From CBDCGS01 sp965216915 (GTDB taxonomy: Bacteria; Pseudomonadota; Alphaproteobacteria; UBA828): 64,000 nucleotides of DNA. Location of the stretch: assembly GCA_965216915.1 (NCBI GenBank), contig CBDCGS010000009.1, forward strand, positions 310,001-374,000, in the 5' to 3' direction. Shown one piece after another: positions 35,483 through 44,234 of this stretch. Under the pieces are notes generated by a model that was not told where the DNA came from, ran no database searches, and worked only from the letters and a program-made list of their open reading frames with translations. The translations under genes and the position numbers were made by a program. How positions within the stretch are numbered: the stretch's first letter is position 1; each line of letters starts with the position of its first letter.

Positions 35483-36451
35483 TCAGCGGGGCGCGCGGAT
35501 CTCAAACACGCGATCGATGCGATCCCAGGCGAGGTCGCGCACGAGGCGCTTGAGCCGCAATTCCATGCGGCCGAGACCGATGTAGTGACGCACGCGGGTC
35601 TTGAATGGGATCTGGGTGAAGCGTGGTTGATCGGGGTCGATTTCCCAGGGGTGGAAATAGAAGATGCATGGCTCGCCCTCACCGCGGTTGATCCGGCGCA
35701 GCGACCAGCGCGACAGACGATAGGGCAGGAGGCGGAAATAGCCGCCGCCGCCGCTCGGCAGGTTGTGTCCGAAAAGGCGCATCGTGCTGACCGGAAGCTC
35801 GGTCAAGTCTCCCGCACCCTCCGGACGGAACCGAAAGCGCGGTGCATCCGGGACGCCGTAATGGTCGTGGCGGATCGGGTAGATGCTCGAGCTGTAGCGG
35901 TGCCCTTCCTCCGCGAGGATCTCGAACGCCCAGTGCGCGCGCCGGTCGATGGAAAAGCTCGCGGCGCGGTAGCCCACGACCTCGGCGCCGCCGATGTCCT
36001 CGAGCCGCTTCTTGGCCTCCCGCACGTCCGCGCGAAACACCTCGGGGGTCTGCCGAAACACCTGGACGTGCTCCAAGCCATGGCTCGCGAGCTCGTGGCC
36101 CGCCTCGACGATACGCCGCACCATCGCCGGGTATCGCTCCGCGACCCAGCCAAGCGTGAAGAACGTCGCACTGACGCGATTGTCGGCGAACAGGGCGAGG
36201 ATCCGGTCGACATTGCCCTCGACGCGGCAGGGGTGGTCGTCCCAAGCAGCGCGGTCGACCCTGTCGGCAAACGCCGAGACCTGGAAATAGTCCTCGACGT
36301 CGACCGACATGGCGTTGACCAGCCGGCCGCGCGCGGCGGTGTCGCTCGAGGCGGCGTCCCGGCGCTGAGCCTCGTCCGTGCCGCCTCGGTCAGCGGTCTC
36401 CACGTCGACCACGCGGCGTTCGCGCGAGCTCAGCTCGGCGTTCGCGCTCAT
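35483..36451 (-). CDS. Polysaccharide deacetylase, XrtA/PEP-CTERM locus subfamily
   Basis: This 322-residue NodB-fold protein has NAMSVDVEDYFQVSAF (catalytic Asp and metal Asp), SATFFTLGWVAER, ELASHGLEHV (metal HxxxH) and GYRAASFSID. A 46-residue polar N-terminal extension precedes the conserved core; ATG 36310 is an alternative start. Such proteins remove acetyl groups from polysaccharide in the periplasm. The start codon overlaps the stop of the ATPase gene by one base. Confidence 0.9.
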   Translation of the reverse strand: MSANAELSSRERRVVDVETADRGGTDEAQRRDAASSDTAARGRLVNAMSVDVEDYFQVSAFADRVDRAAWDDHPCRVEGNVDRILALFADNRVSATFFTLGWVAERYPAMVRRIVEAGHELASHGLEHVQVFRQTPEVFRADVREAKKRLEDIGGAEVVGYRAASFSIDRRAHWAFEILAEEGHRYSSSIYPIRHDHYGVPDAPRFRFRPEGAGDLTELPVSTMRLFGHNLPSGGGGYFRLLPYRLSRWSLRRINRGEGEPCIFYFHPWEIDPDQPRFTQIPFKTRVRHYIGLGRMELRLKRLVRDLAWDRIDRVFEIRAPR

Positions 36452-37545
36452 CAACTTTCGATCTTTTGGTCCTGGTCGAGCGAGCGTTCCAGGAACCGGC
36501 GGAGGATGTCGTCCTGGGCCCGCACGAGCCGCTCCACCGCCTCGAGCCGCTGGGCCAATCGGTCGAGGTCGGACCCGTAGCCGCTCGGCGGATAGGGGGC
36601 CTGCGGCGGGGGGAAGCCGTTGCCCATCGCGGGGTGGCTCGATGGGTAGGCGGGCGGTGCGTGGGGGGCCGGCGCATAGGGCGGGGCGTGATGCGGTGCT
36701 GCATGCGCCTGCTGGGTCGGCGCCGACGTCGGGAGGCCTTCGCTTTGCATGTCGAGCGCAACCTCGCGCACCGCCGCGACATCGATCCGGTGCAGCTCCT
36801 CGAGATAGCCGAAGAGGAGCAGGCGGTCGCACAGGAGGTTGATCTTGCGCGGCACGCCGTTGGTGATCTCGAAGATCATGTGGAAGGACTCATCCGAGAA
36901 CGTCGGATCGTCGGCCCATTCGACCCGCTTGAGGCGGTGCTCGATGTAATAGCGGGTCTCGTCGCAGTCCAATGGCTGCAAGTGGTAGGTCGCGATCACG
37001 CGCTGGCGCAGCTGCTCGAGATCCGCGCTCGCGAGGGTGTGGCGGAACTGCGGCTGGCCGACCAGGAAGATCTGCAGCATCGAGCCTTCGTCGACTTGGA
37101 AATTGGAAAGCATCCGCAGCTCCTCCAACGAGGATTGCGGCACGTTCTGAACCTCGTCCACGAAGAGCAGCGCGCGCTTCCCTTCCTTGTGGCACTGCAC
37201 CAGAAACTCTTCGATCCGGCGCAGCAGCGTGGCCTTGTTGGCGTCCTCCTGGTGAATCCCGAAGGACCCCGCGATGATGCGAAGGAAGTTCTCGGCCTCG
37301 AATTGCGTCGTCACGACCTTCGCCGTGACGCGATCGGGGCCCTGGATCTGGGAAAGCATGTGGTTGACGAGCGTCGTCTTGCCGGCACCGATCTCGCCGG
37401 TGATGACGATAAACCCTTCGCCTTGGCTCAAGCCGTAGGTCAGGTACGCCGCGGCCTTGCTATGAGGGCGGCTGTCGAAGAAGAACCGGTGATCCGGGGT
37501 CAGCTGGAATGGCAGGCCCCGGAGATTGTAGAAGTCGCTGTACAT
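36451..37545 (-). CDS. XrtA-associated ATPase (ExeA/AAA type) with Pro/His-rich tail
   Basis: The 364-residue protein begins MYSDFYNLRGLPFQLTPDHR, characteristic of the exosortase-associated ATPase. Walker A is GEIGAGKTT (K56) and Walker B is LLFVDE (D130, E131). After the AAA domain (to about residue 270) comes a low-complexity stretch of about 50 residues rich in Pro, His, Ala and Tyr, then a C-terminal coiled-coil-like segment LAQRLEAVERLVRAQDDILR. First gene of the tightly coupled part of the operon. Confidence 0.88.
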   Translation of the reverse strand: MYSDFYNLRGLPFQLTPDHRFFFDSRPHSKAAAYLTYGLSQGEGFIVITGEIGAGKTTLVNHMLSQIQGPDRVTAKVVTTQFEAENFLRIIAGSFGIHQEDANKATLLRRIEEFLVQCHKEGKRALLFVDEVQNVPQSSLEELRMLSNFQVDEGSMLQIFLVGQPQFRHTLASADLEQLRQRVIATYHLQPLDCDETRYYIEHRLKRVEWADDPTFSDESFHMIFEITNGVPRKINLLCDRLLLFGYLEELHRIDVAAVREVALDMQSEGLPTSAPTQQAHAAPHHAPPYAPAPHAPPAYPSSHPAMGNGFPPPQAPYPPSGYGSDLDRLAQRLEAVERLVRAQDDILRRFLERSLDQDQKIES

Positions 37546-37820
37546 CGGCGCTCTGGGCGAGGGCGCACCGGATCATGACCAGTGCGTGGGACGTCTTGCC
37601 GCCCTATGTTCTCCCCTGGGTTTTTTACAATCTAACAAATGATTCCAACCGGGTATATCTGAGCGCCCGTTGCCGCAACCGCGGCGTCATTAATCTATTG
37701 TGACGCGCTTCTGCCCGACGACCGAGGTGTCAGGCGTGCCCGGTCGTGCCGTTGCGACGGGCGCTCACGCCAAATCGAATGCTGTCAGACGTCCTTCCAC
37801 TTTCAGTCGCGGCGTTAACG

Positions 37821-38072
37821 TCACGCGCCGTTCGGTTCATCCGATCGGCGGAGGCGAACACCGAGCCCGCCGTCGTCGTCGAGAAACACGATGCCAGACC
37901 CCTCGAATGCCGTTCTGATCTTGCGCAAGGTCACCACGGTTCCCTGCACCGGACCGTCACGGCGTTCCAGCCTTTGCACCGTTGATATGTGAACTCCCGC
38001 TCGCTCGCCCAACTCTTTGGCAGACCATTTCAGCAGCCCGCGAGCAGCACGGATTTGCTCTGCAGTCAACAT
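37821..38072 (-). CDS. Small XRE-type helix-turn-helix regulator
   Basis: The 83-residue protein starts at 38072 (MLTAEQIRAARGLLKWSAKE). The HTH is AKELGERAGVHISTVQRLER and the rest (TVVTLRKIRTAFEGSGIVFLDDDG) matches the common small XRE regulators of alphaproteobacteria. It lies on the same strand between the outer-membrane protein and the ATPase of the XrtA locus, separated from both by unoccupied stretches. It may control this locus or itself. Direct repeats just upstream could be its site. Confidence 0.8.
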   Translation of the reverse strand: MLTAEQIRAARGLLKWSAKELGERAGVHISTVQRLERRDGPVQGTVVTLRKIRTAFEGSGIVFLDDDGGLGVRLRRSDEPNGA

Positions 38073-38573
38073 CGTCAGCACCAACTTGCGACAAATTCGT
38101 GCGACAATGCACCAAAACATGTGGATGAATGGTTAAGTTGAGCCCGATTAGCATTTTTTTGGTCGTTCGGCGTGTCGCTGCCGATCCAGCCTCTCTTTCG
38201 TTTCCCCTTGCCGTCACTATCAATCGTCGCGCCGGCGCGCGCTGTGACCACGGGCACACCCGTGTGATCCGACCAAATGTGCCGCGGTTCTCCCCCGCGT
38301 GACCAGGAACCTGGCGGTGCCCCTCCCCCCCGGTCGACAAGAGACGAACGCTCGACACGCCCTGCCCTCGGCCGCGGGCGAGCCGGTCTTCGGTCGGCCT
38401 GATTTTCCATCGGCAAAGATGAACGAATGCCGGTGACGTCGCGGATCGTCCGCGCATTACGATTTTGTGAACTTGCCGGCAGCGGCCAACCGCGGGAAGC
38501 CCGCTGCGCGTCTGGCCGATGGGAGATGTCTCTATGACACGGTCGACCGCCTTAGTCGGCGAGCGAACAGGCT
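38073..38573. other. Intergenic region, no gene seen
   Basis: This 501-base stretch lies between the HTH start and the outer-membrane protein stop. It contains the 8-bp direct repeats near the HTH start, a run of seven T at about 38154-38160 and a C-rich stretch near 38325. I found no supported coding frame, RNA or convincing terminator. Confidence 0.5.
38087..38107 (-). promoter_or_regulatory. Direct repeat upstream of the HTH gene, candidate operator
   Basis: TGCGACAA occurs at 38087-38094 and again at 38100-38107, 13 bases apart, just before the HTH start at 38072. Two tandem identical octamers next to a DNA-binding protein gene suggest an autoregulatory site. Confidence 0.35.
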
Positions 38574-40076
38574 CTAGAACAACATATTGAAGCCGACGAC
38601 GAGGCGGTTCTCGGTGAACTCCTCCGCCTCAAGATTGGAGAGCCGCGTCCTGAACTGATAGGACGAGAAGGCGTTCACGTTGGTGAAGACGTTGTAGTTG
38701 TAACGGGCGCCCGCGCTGAACTGATCGTCCTCGCGTCCGATATCGCTGAAATCGCTATGGGAGTAGCTTGCATCGACCGAGGCGCTCGCGCGCGGGCTCA
38801 GGTTGCGGCTTACCGATGAGGACACCGTGGTCACCGTCTCCTCGTCGCCGCCCCCCTCCTGCTCGATGTTCTGGTACACCGTCGACAGGCTGTACTGGTT
38901 GCGTCCGGTGGAGCCGATGAGCGAGGCGCGGAAGGTGCGGGCGATGCTGGTGTCGGAATCGCTCGTCGTCGGGTTGGCATCGGCTTGGAACGGCAGGCCG
39001 GTGCGCGAATCGATCAGCAGGCCGCTGTCCGGGTCCTGAACCGCGAACTGCAGATCGTTGGAGAACTGCTCCTCGCCCGTCACGAGCACCTCGTCATAGC
39101 TGGCGCGGATCACGGTGCGCGCGCCGAGCTGATAGCTCAAATCGCCGCGGAAGCTCTGCCGGTCGTCGCGGTGGCCGTAGGTGAGGCGCAGGTCGGTGCG
39201 TCGCCCGGGCTGCCAGTGGACACCGCCCTCGAGGATCACGCTGTTGATGTCGTTTCCGTCATTGCCGTCGTCGAATTGCTGATAGCCGACGGTGCCGAGC
39301 AGCGACAGGGAGCGGATCACGAAATATTCGGTGTCGAGGGTCACGCTGCGCCGCTGCACCGCGTCGTCGTCGTTGGAGCTGCTCGCGATCGACCCACTGG
39401 TGTTGACCGACCAACGAAAGCGTCGCGATTGCGTGCCGCCGTTGAGAGCGACCCGCAATGACGTCGACGACGTGTCGGAGACATCGTCCTCATCGTTCGC
39501 ATCGCTATCCACGATGAGCTGCTCGTAGGTGCCGATGACCGAGAGCGTTGCCAGGTCCCCGAAGCGCTGCACGTAACGCGGGCTCACCGAGTAGCTTTGC
39601 ACCAGGTTCCGGTTGGTATCCGAATCGGCGTCTTGGTTGTTGAGCAGCACACGGCTCACCGACGAGCGGGTGTCGACGAAGAACCTGTCCTCCCAAAGCT
39701 CCGCCGATCCCACGCCGCTGAACCGAGGGAACACGGAAACTCCTTCGTCATCGCCCGCGGTCTGATAGCGATTGTCGAGGGTCAGGGAATAGACGCCGTT
39801 GAGCCGCGGACCGACGGCGCTGACGCTGACATTGGGTGCCACGCTCGCGATCAACGCCTGGGTTCGCTGGCCATCGGGCTCGAGATCGATATTGTCCGAG
39901 AACGTCAGACTCGCGCCGACACCGGGGGTGATGGTCCAGTCAGCGGCGGCGGCGCTACCGCCACCCGCCGCGGTCATGCCTGCGGCAAGGACAAGCCAGA
40001 GGCCGTGACGCCGCAATCCGAGCGTGACGGCCTGTAGCCTAGGGGTGCGGACCGGTCGCCAAGGCGTTGGACGCAT
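38574..40076 (-). CDS. PEP-CTERM system-associated outer-membrane beta-barrel protein (TIGR03016-like)
   Basis: The 500-residue protein has a signal peptide ending near AAGGGSAAAAD at about residue 45. The mature part is made of alternating aromatic/polar beta-strands (WTITPGVGASLTFSDNIDLE at the start) and ends in VVGFNMLF with the terminal Phe of outer-membrane barrels. The EPDGQ..ALIASVAPNVSV pattern and length fit the outer-membrane protein often found with XrtA loci. It may serve as a polysaccharide or protein pore. Gene is on the same strand upstream of the HTH and XrtA operon. Confidence 0.85.
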   Translation of the reverse strand: MRPTPWRPVRTPRLQAVTLGLRRHGLWLVLAAGMTAAGGGSAAAADWTITPGVGASLTFSDNIDLEPDGQRTQALIASVAPNVSVSAVGPRLNGVYSLTLDNRYQTAGDDEGVSVFPRFSGVGSAELWEDRFFVDTRSSVSRVLLNNQDADSDTNRNLVQSYSVSPRYVQRFGDLATLSVIGTYEQLIVDSDANDEDDVSDTSSTSLRVALNGGTQSRRFRWSVNTSGSIASSSNDDDAVQRRSVTLDTEYFVIRSLSLLGTVGYQQFDDGNDGNDINSVILEGGVHWQPGRRTDLRLTYGHRDDRQSFRGDLSYQLGARTVIRASYDEVLVTGEEQFSNDLQFAVQDPDSGLLIDSRTGLPFQADANPTTSDSDTSIARTFRASLIGSTGRNQYSLSTVYQNIEQEGGGDEETVTTVSSSVSRNLSPRASASVDASYSHSDFSDIGREDDQFSAGARYNYNVFTNVNAFSSYQFRTRLSNLEAEEFTENRLVVGFNMLF

Positions 40077-40349
40077 CGCTATCGAATGAGCAGCTGGCGA
40101 TATGGGCGGCGGTGCCCAGGGTGGGCTGTTACGGCGATCACCTCGGTTCTCTCACCTCGCCGGACGGACGAGCGGTCGCTTGCCGAGCCGCCGATGATCG
40201 GCGACGCGACGGTTAACCATAAAAGAGATAACGCAAAGTGCTCGGATGCGCCATAGTCATGCGCGACGGCGTGCACGACAAGCGCATGCGCGGTATCGAG
40301 TGCGCCGGGTGCCGGGCCCAATGTTGACGGATGGGGAGGGAACCAAAGG

Positions 40350-41207
40350 ATGAAATTGATGCGCGTCGGGGAACGTGGCGAGGAGCGGCCGGCGGTTCGG
40401 CTCGACGATGGCCGTATGCTCGATGTCTCGGCGGCGGTCGACGAGATCGACGGCGCCTGGCTCGAATCGGGTGGCCCCGCGGCCCTGGCGGAGCGCCTCG
40501 CCGGTGACGCGGACGCCTTCCCGACGATCGATCAGGCCGTGGTTCGGGTCGGCCCGCCGATGGCGCGGCCCGGGCACATCATCGCGATCGGGCTCAATTT
40601 CGCGGACCACGCGAAGGAGGCCGGCATGGAGATCCCGTCGGAGCCGATCATCTTCTCCAAGGCGCCGAGCTCCTATTGCGGCCCCAATGACACCGTGCTG
40701 ATTCCGCGCGCGAGCAACGAGACCGATTGGGAGGTCGAGCTCGGCGTGGTGATCGGCCAGCGCGCCAGCTACATCGCCGATGAGGCGAGCGCGATGGCGC
40801 ATGTCGCGGGCTATTGCATCGTCAATGACGTGTCCGAGCGCGAGTTTCAGCTGCGCCGCGGTCCGACCTGGATCAAGGGCAAGTCCGCCAAGACCTTCTG
40901 CCCGACCGGCCCGTGGCTGGTTACGCGCGACGAGATCCCCGACCCCCAGGCTCTCGGCATGCGCCTCTGGGTGAACGGCGAGGCCCGCCAGAACGGCACC
41001 AGCGCGACCATGATTTTCGGCGTCGCCCACCTGGTTTGGTACATCAGCCAGTTCATGGAGCTGGAGCCGGGTGACTTGATCTCCACAGGCACGCCGCCCG
41101 GCGTCGGCTCGGGGATGAAGCCGCCACAATTCCTCAAGCCCGGCGATGTGATGGAGCTTGAGGTCGACGGTCTCGGGCGTCAACGCCAGGAGCTTGCCGC
41201 CGCCTAG
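40350..41207 (+). CDS. Fumarylacetoacetate hydrolase family protein
   Basis: The 285-residue enzyme has the FAH fold markers IAIGLNFADHAKEAGMEIP, IIFSKAPSSYCGPND, the metal-binding DWEVELGVVIG, GYCIVNDVSERE and the C-terminal GDLISTGTPPGVGSGM. Members cleave or hydrate 2-oxo acids such as fumarylpyruvate, acylpyruvates or 2-oxo-pent-4-enoates in the final steps of aromatic breakdown. The reaction cannot be specified. The gene is divergent from the outer-membrane protein gene and seems monocistronic. Confidence 0.9.
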   Translation: MKLMRVGERGEERPAVRLDDGRMLDVSAAVDEIDGAWLESGGPAALAERLAGDADAFPTIDQAVVRVGPPMARPGHIIAIGLNFADHAKEAGMEIPSEPIIFSKAPSSYCGPNDTVLIPRASNETDWEVELGVVIGQRASYIADEASAMAHVAGYCIVNDVSEREFQLRRGPTWIKGKSAKTFCPTGPWLVTRDEIPDPQALGMRLWVNGEARQNGTSATMIFGVAHLVWYISQFMELEPGDLISTGTPPGVGSGMKPPQFLKPGDVMELEVDGLGRQRQELAAA

Positions 41208-41295
41208 ATCTCGCCCGGGCCGAGCGGTCGTTCGCGCGTTGACTTGGGGGAGCGTGCTCCCTATGGTGCGCCGTCATTTCTAAGAGGGCTCGGTC

Positions 41296-41421
41296 ATGAA
41301 GGTGTTCAACTCTCTTCGGGCAGCAAAGCGCCGCGACAAGAATTGCCAGATCGTGCGGCGGAAGGGCCGGGTGCTCGTGATCAACAAGCGCAACCCGCGT
41401 TTCAAGGCCCGCCAGGGCTAG
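41296..41421 (+). CDS. rpmJ: Ribosomal protein bL36, zinc-free (C-) form
   Basis: The 41-residue protein MKVFNSLRAAKRRDKNCQIV and following RRKGRVLVINKRNPRFKARQG is an unmistakable bL36. Only one Cys (C17) remains of the four-ligand zinc ribbon, as in the common alphaproteobacterial form. It is highly basic and would sit in the large ribosomal subunit. It is a single gene between the FAH-family gene and glcD, not in a ribosomal operon. The second half of the gene continues close to the glcD upstream region. Confidence 0.95.
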   Translation: MKVFNSLRAAKRRDKNCQIVRRKGRVLVINKRNPRFKARQG

Positions 41422-41531
41422 CCCCTCCGGCAGCGTTGCGTTGACGGCGCGCTGGGGCGCGCCGACAATCCTCACCGCGAACCGCTCCACGATTGGCCTG
41501 GTGCCAAGGGACGACGCATGAGGACAGACCC

Positions 41532-43022
41532 ATGATCGCCATGCCCGAGCCCGATGCGGCGACCATCGCAGCGCGTGCGGAGCTCGCGGCGGGGCTCCGC
41601 ACGATCGTCGCGCCGGAAGACGTGATCGACGACGAGACCGAGCTCCGCGCCTTCGAGTGCGATGGCCTGACCGCCTATCGCGCGCTACCGATGATCGTCG
41701 TGTTGCCGAGCTCTGCGCAAGAGGTGAGCCGCGTGCTCGCTTATTGCCATGCCCGCGGCGTGAAGATCGTGCCGCGCGGCGCGGGTACGGGGCTCTCGGG
41801 CGGGGCGCTGCCGCTTGCGGATGCGGTCACCCTCGGCTTCGGCAAGCTTAACCGAATCCTCGACATCGACTATGAGAACCGCTGCGCGGTCGTGCAGCCG
41901 GGCGTCGCCAACCTCGCGATCAGCAAGGCGGTCGAGCCAGCCGGGTTCTATTACGCGCCCGACCCCTCGAGCCAGATCGTCTGCTCGATCGGCGGCAATG
42001 TCGCTGAGAACTCCGGCGGCGTGCACTGTCTCAAATACGGGCTCACCACCAACAACCTGCTCGGTGTCGAGATGGTCCTCATGGACGGCGAGGTGGTGCG
42101 CATCGGCGGCAAGCATTTCGATTCCGAGGGGTATGACCTGCTCGGCCTGATGACCGGCTCCGAAGGGTTGCTCGGCGTGATCACGGAAGTCACCGTGCGC
42201 ATTCTGCCGAAGCCGCCGACCGCGCGCGCGCTGCTGATCGGGTTCGGCTCCAACGAGGATGCCGGCGCCTGCGTCGCCGAGATCATCGGCGCGGGCGTGA
42301 TCCCCGCCGGGCTCGAGATGATGGACCGCCCGGCGATCCACGCCGCCGAGGATTTTTGCCACGCAGGCTATCCCCTCGATGTCGAGGCGCTCTTGATCTG
42401 CGAGCTGGACGGTCCGGAGGTCGAGGTCGAGGAGCTGATCGACCTGGTGAGCGAGATCGCGAAAAAGTGCGGCGCCACGCAGGTGCAGGCAAGCGGCGAC
42501 GAGGCGGAGCGCGAGCGCTTCTGGTTGGGGCGCAAGTCGGCGTTTCCGGCGGCCGCACGCATCGCGCCCGACTACTACGTCATGGACGGCACCATCCCGC
42601 GGGCGCGGCTTGCCGAGGTGTTGGGCAAGATCGGCGCGCTCTCGGAGGAATATGGCTTGCCGGTTGCCAATGTCTTCCATGCGGGCGATGGCAATCTCCA
42701 TCCGCTGATCATGTTCGATGCCAACAAGCCCGGCGAGCTCGAGCGGACCGAGGCGATGGGGTCCGAGATCTTGAAGCTTTGTGTCTCCGTCGGCGGTGTG
42801 TTGACCGGCGAGCATGGCGTCGGCGTGGAAAAGCGCGATCTGATGGGCGAGATGTTCACGGAAGACGACCTCAAGCAGCAGCAGCGTGTCAAATGTGCGT
42901 TCGACCCGGACCAGCGGCTCAATCCGGGCAAGGTGTTTCCGCGCCTACACCGCTGCGCGGAGCTCGGGCGGATGCACATCCATCGCGGCGCGATGCCGTT
43001 TCCCGACCTGCCGCGTTTTTGA
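41532..43022 (+). CDS. glcD: Glycolate oxidase FAD-linked subunit GlcD
   Basis: The 496-residue protein has the PCMH-type FAD domain with PRGAGTGLSGGALPLADAV, IGGNVAENSGGVHCLKYG and TGSEGLLGVITEVTV. The C-terminal substrate domain has VFHAGDGNLHPLI and GEHGVGVEKRDLM with the conserved histidines. ATG 41532 (MIAMPEP) follows GAGGA. With GlcE and GlcF it forms the membrane-linked enzyme that oxidises glycolate (or D-lactate-like 2-hydroxy acids) to glyoxylate. First gene of a tight three-gene operon. Confidence 0.94.
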   Translation: MIAMPEPDAATIAARAELAAGLRTIVAPEDVIDDETELRAFECDGLTAYRALPMIVVLPSSAQEVSRVLAYCHARGVKIVPRGAGTGLSGGALPLADAVTLGFGKLNRILDIDYENRCAVVQPGVANLAISKAVEPAGFYYAPDPSSQIVCSIGGNVAENSGGVHCLKYGLTTNNLLGVEMVLMDGEVVRIGGKHFDSEGYDLLGLMTGSEGLLGVITEVTVRILPKPPTARALLIGFGSNEDAGACVAEIIGAGVIPAGLEMMDRPAIHAAEDFCHAGYPLDVEALLICELDGPEVEVEELIDLVSEIAKKCGATQVQASGDEAERERFWLGRKSAFPAAARIAPDYYVMDGTIPRARLAEVLGKIGALSEEYGLPVANVFHAGDGNLHPLIMFDANKPGELERTEAMGSEILKLCVSVGGVLTGEHGVGVEKRDLMGEMFTEDDLKQQQRVKCAFDPDQRLNPGKVFPRLHRCAELGRMHIHRGAMPFPDLPRF

Positions 43023-44234
43023 ATGAGTGATCGCCTGCGACCCCGCGATCGCCAAGAGCTCACCGATGCGATCGCCTGGGCCGTCTCGGCCGAGCAGCCG
43101 CTCGAGGTCGTGGCCGGCGGCACCAAACGGGCGCTCGGACGGCCGGTTCAAAGCGCCGGGACGCTCGATCTCGGCGCGCTGAGCGGGCTGATCGACTATG
43201 AGCCGTCGGAACTTGTGCTCACCGCCCACGCGGCGACCCCGCTCGCGGAGATCGAGGCGGCGATCGGGGCGCATCACCAAATGCTCGCCTTCGAGCCCGC
43301 CGACTACCGTGCTCTCCTCGGCGCCGACGGCACGCCGACGCTCGGCGGCGTGATCGCGTGTAACTTGGCGGGCCCGCGCCGCATCAAGGCCGGCGCCGCA
43401 CGCGACCATTTTCTTGGCTTTCACGCCGTGAGCGGACGCGGTGAGGCGTTCAAGGCCGGCGGCAAGGTGGTCAAGAACGTCACCGGCTACGACCTCTGCA
43501 AGCTGCTCGCCGGGTCCTACGGCACGTTGGCGGCGATGCACGAGATCACCGTGAAGGTTCTGCCTGCACCCGAACGCACGCGCACGGTCCTGGCCTTCGG
43601 CCTCGACGATGCGCAGGCGCTCGACGCGCTCGGCGCCGCCATGGCGAGCCCGCACGACGTCTCGGGTGCGGCGCACCTGCCGGCAGCGCTAGCCGGGCAT
43701 TCCGCCGTCGACTATGTGGCGGACGCGGGCAAGGCGGTGACCGCGGTGCGCGTCGAGGGTTTCGCGGGCTCCGTCGAGGCGCGCTGCACCGCCCTGCGCG
43801 CGCTGCTCGGCGCCTACGGCGATGTGGAGGAGCTGCACTCCAAGAACTCTGCGGCCTTTTGGGCCGAGCTGCGCGACGTGCGCTGTCTCGCAGGCGTGGA
43901 CGGTGCGCTTTGGCGCATCTCCGTGCCGCCGGCATCGGGCGCGACCGTGGCGCGCGCCGTCGGTGCCGATACGCGCTACCTCTTCGATTGGGCGGGCGGT
44001 TTGATCTGGCTTGCCGTCGGCGACGAGCCGGACGGTGCCGAAACCGCGGTTCGGGAGGCGGTGGCGGCGGTCGGCGGCCATGCGACCCTCGTCCGCGCGA
44101 GCCCGCAGATCCGCGCCGCGGCAGCGGTGTTCCAGCCGCAGGGCGCGGCGGCGGGCGGGTTGACCCGGCGCATCAAAGACGCGTTCGATCCCTCAGCCGT
44201 GCTCAATCCGGGCCGCATGTACGCCGGCGTGTAG
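43023..44234 (+). CDS. glcE: Glycolate oxidase FAD-binding subunit GlcE
   Basis: The 403-residue subunit starts directly after the glcD stop. It has a reduced FAD domain: VVAGGTKRALGRPVQ, TLGGVIACNLAGPRRIKAGA, GGKVVKNVTGYDLCKLLAGSYGTLAAM, and the C-terminal IKDAFDPSAVLNPGRMY. It is a GlcD paralogue required for complex activity. Its length is somewhat greater than that of E. coli GlcE (350). Confidence 0.93.
   Translation: MSDRLRPRDRQELTDAIAWAVSAEQPLEVVAGGTKRALGRPVQSAGTLDLGALSGLIDYEPSELVLTAHAATPLAEIEAAIGAHHQMLAFEPADYRALLGADGTPTLGGVIACNLAGPRRIKAGAARDHFLGFHAVSGRGEAFKAGGKVVKNVTGYDLCKLLAGSYGTLAAMHEITVKVLPAPERTRTVLAFGLDDAQALDALGAAMASPHDVSGAAHLPAALAGHSAVDYVADAGKAVTAVRVEGFAGSVEARCTALRALLGAYGDVEELHSKNSAAFWAELRDVRCLAGVDGALWRISVPPASGATVARAVGADTRYLFDWAGGLIWLAVGDEPDGAETAVREAVAAVGGHATLVRASPQIRAAAAVFQPQGAAAGGLTRRIKDAFDPSAVLNPGRMYAGV

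Noticed and set aside
29892..40076. A PEP-CTERM sorting signal in proteins of the XrtA locus
   Set aside because: None of the C-termini shows a VPxPEP-like motif followed by a helix and basic end.
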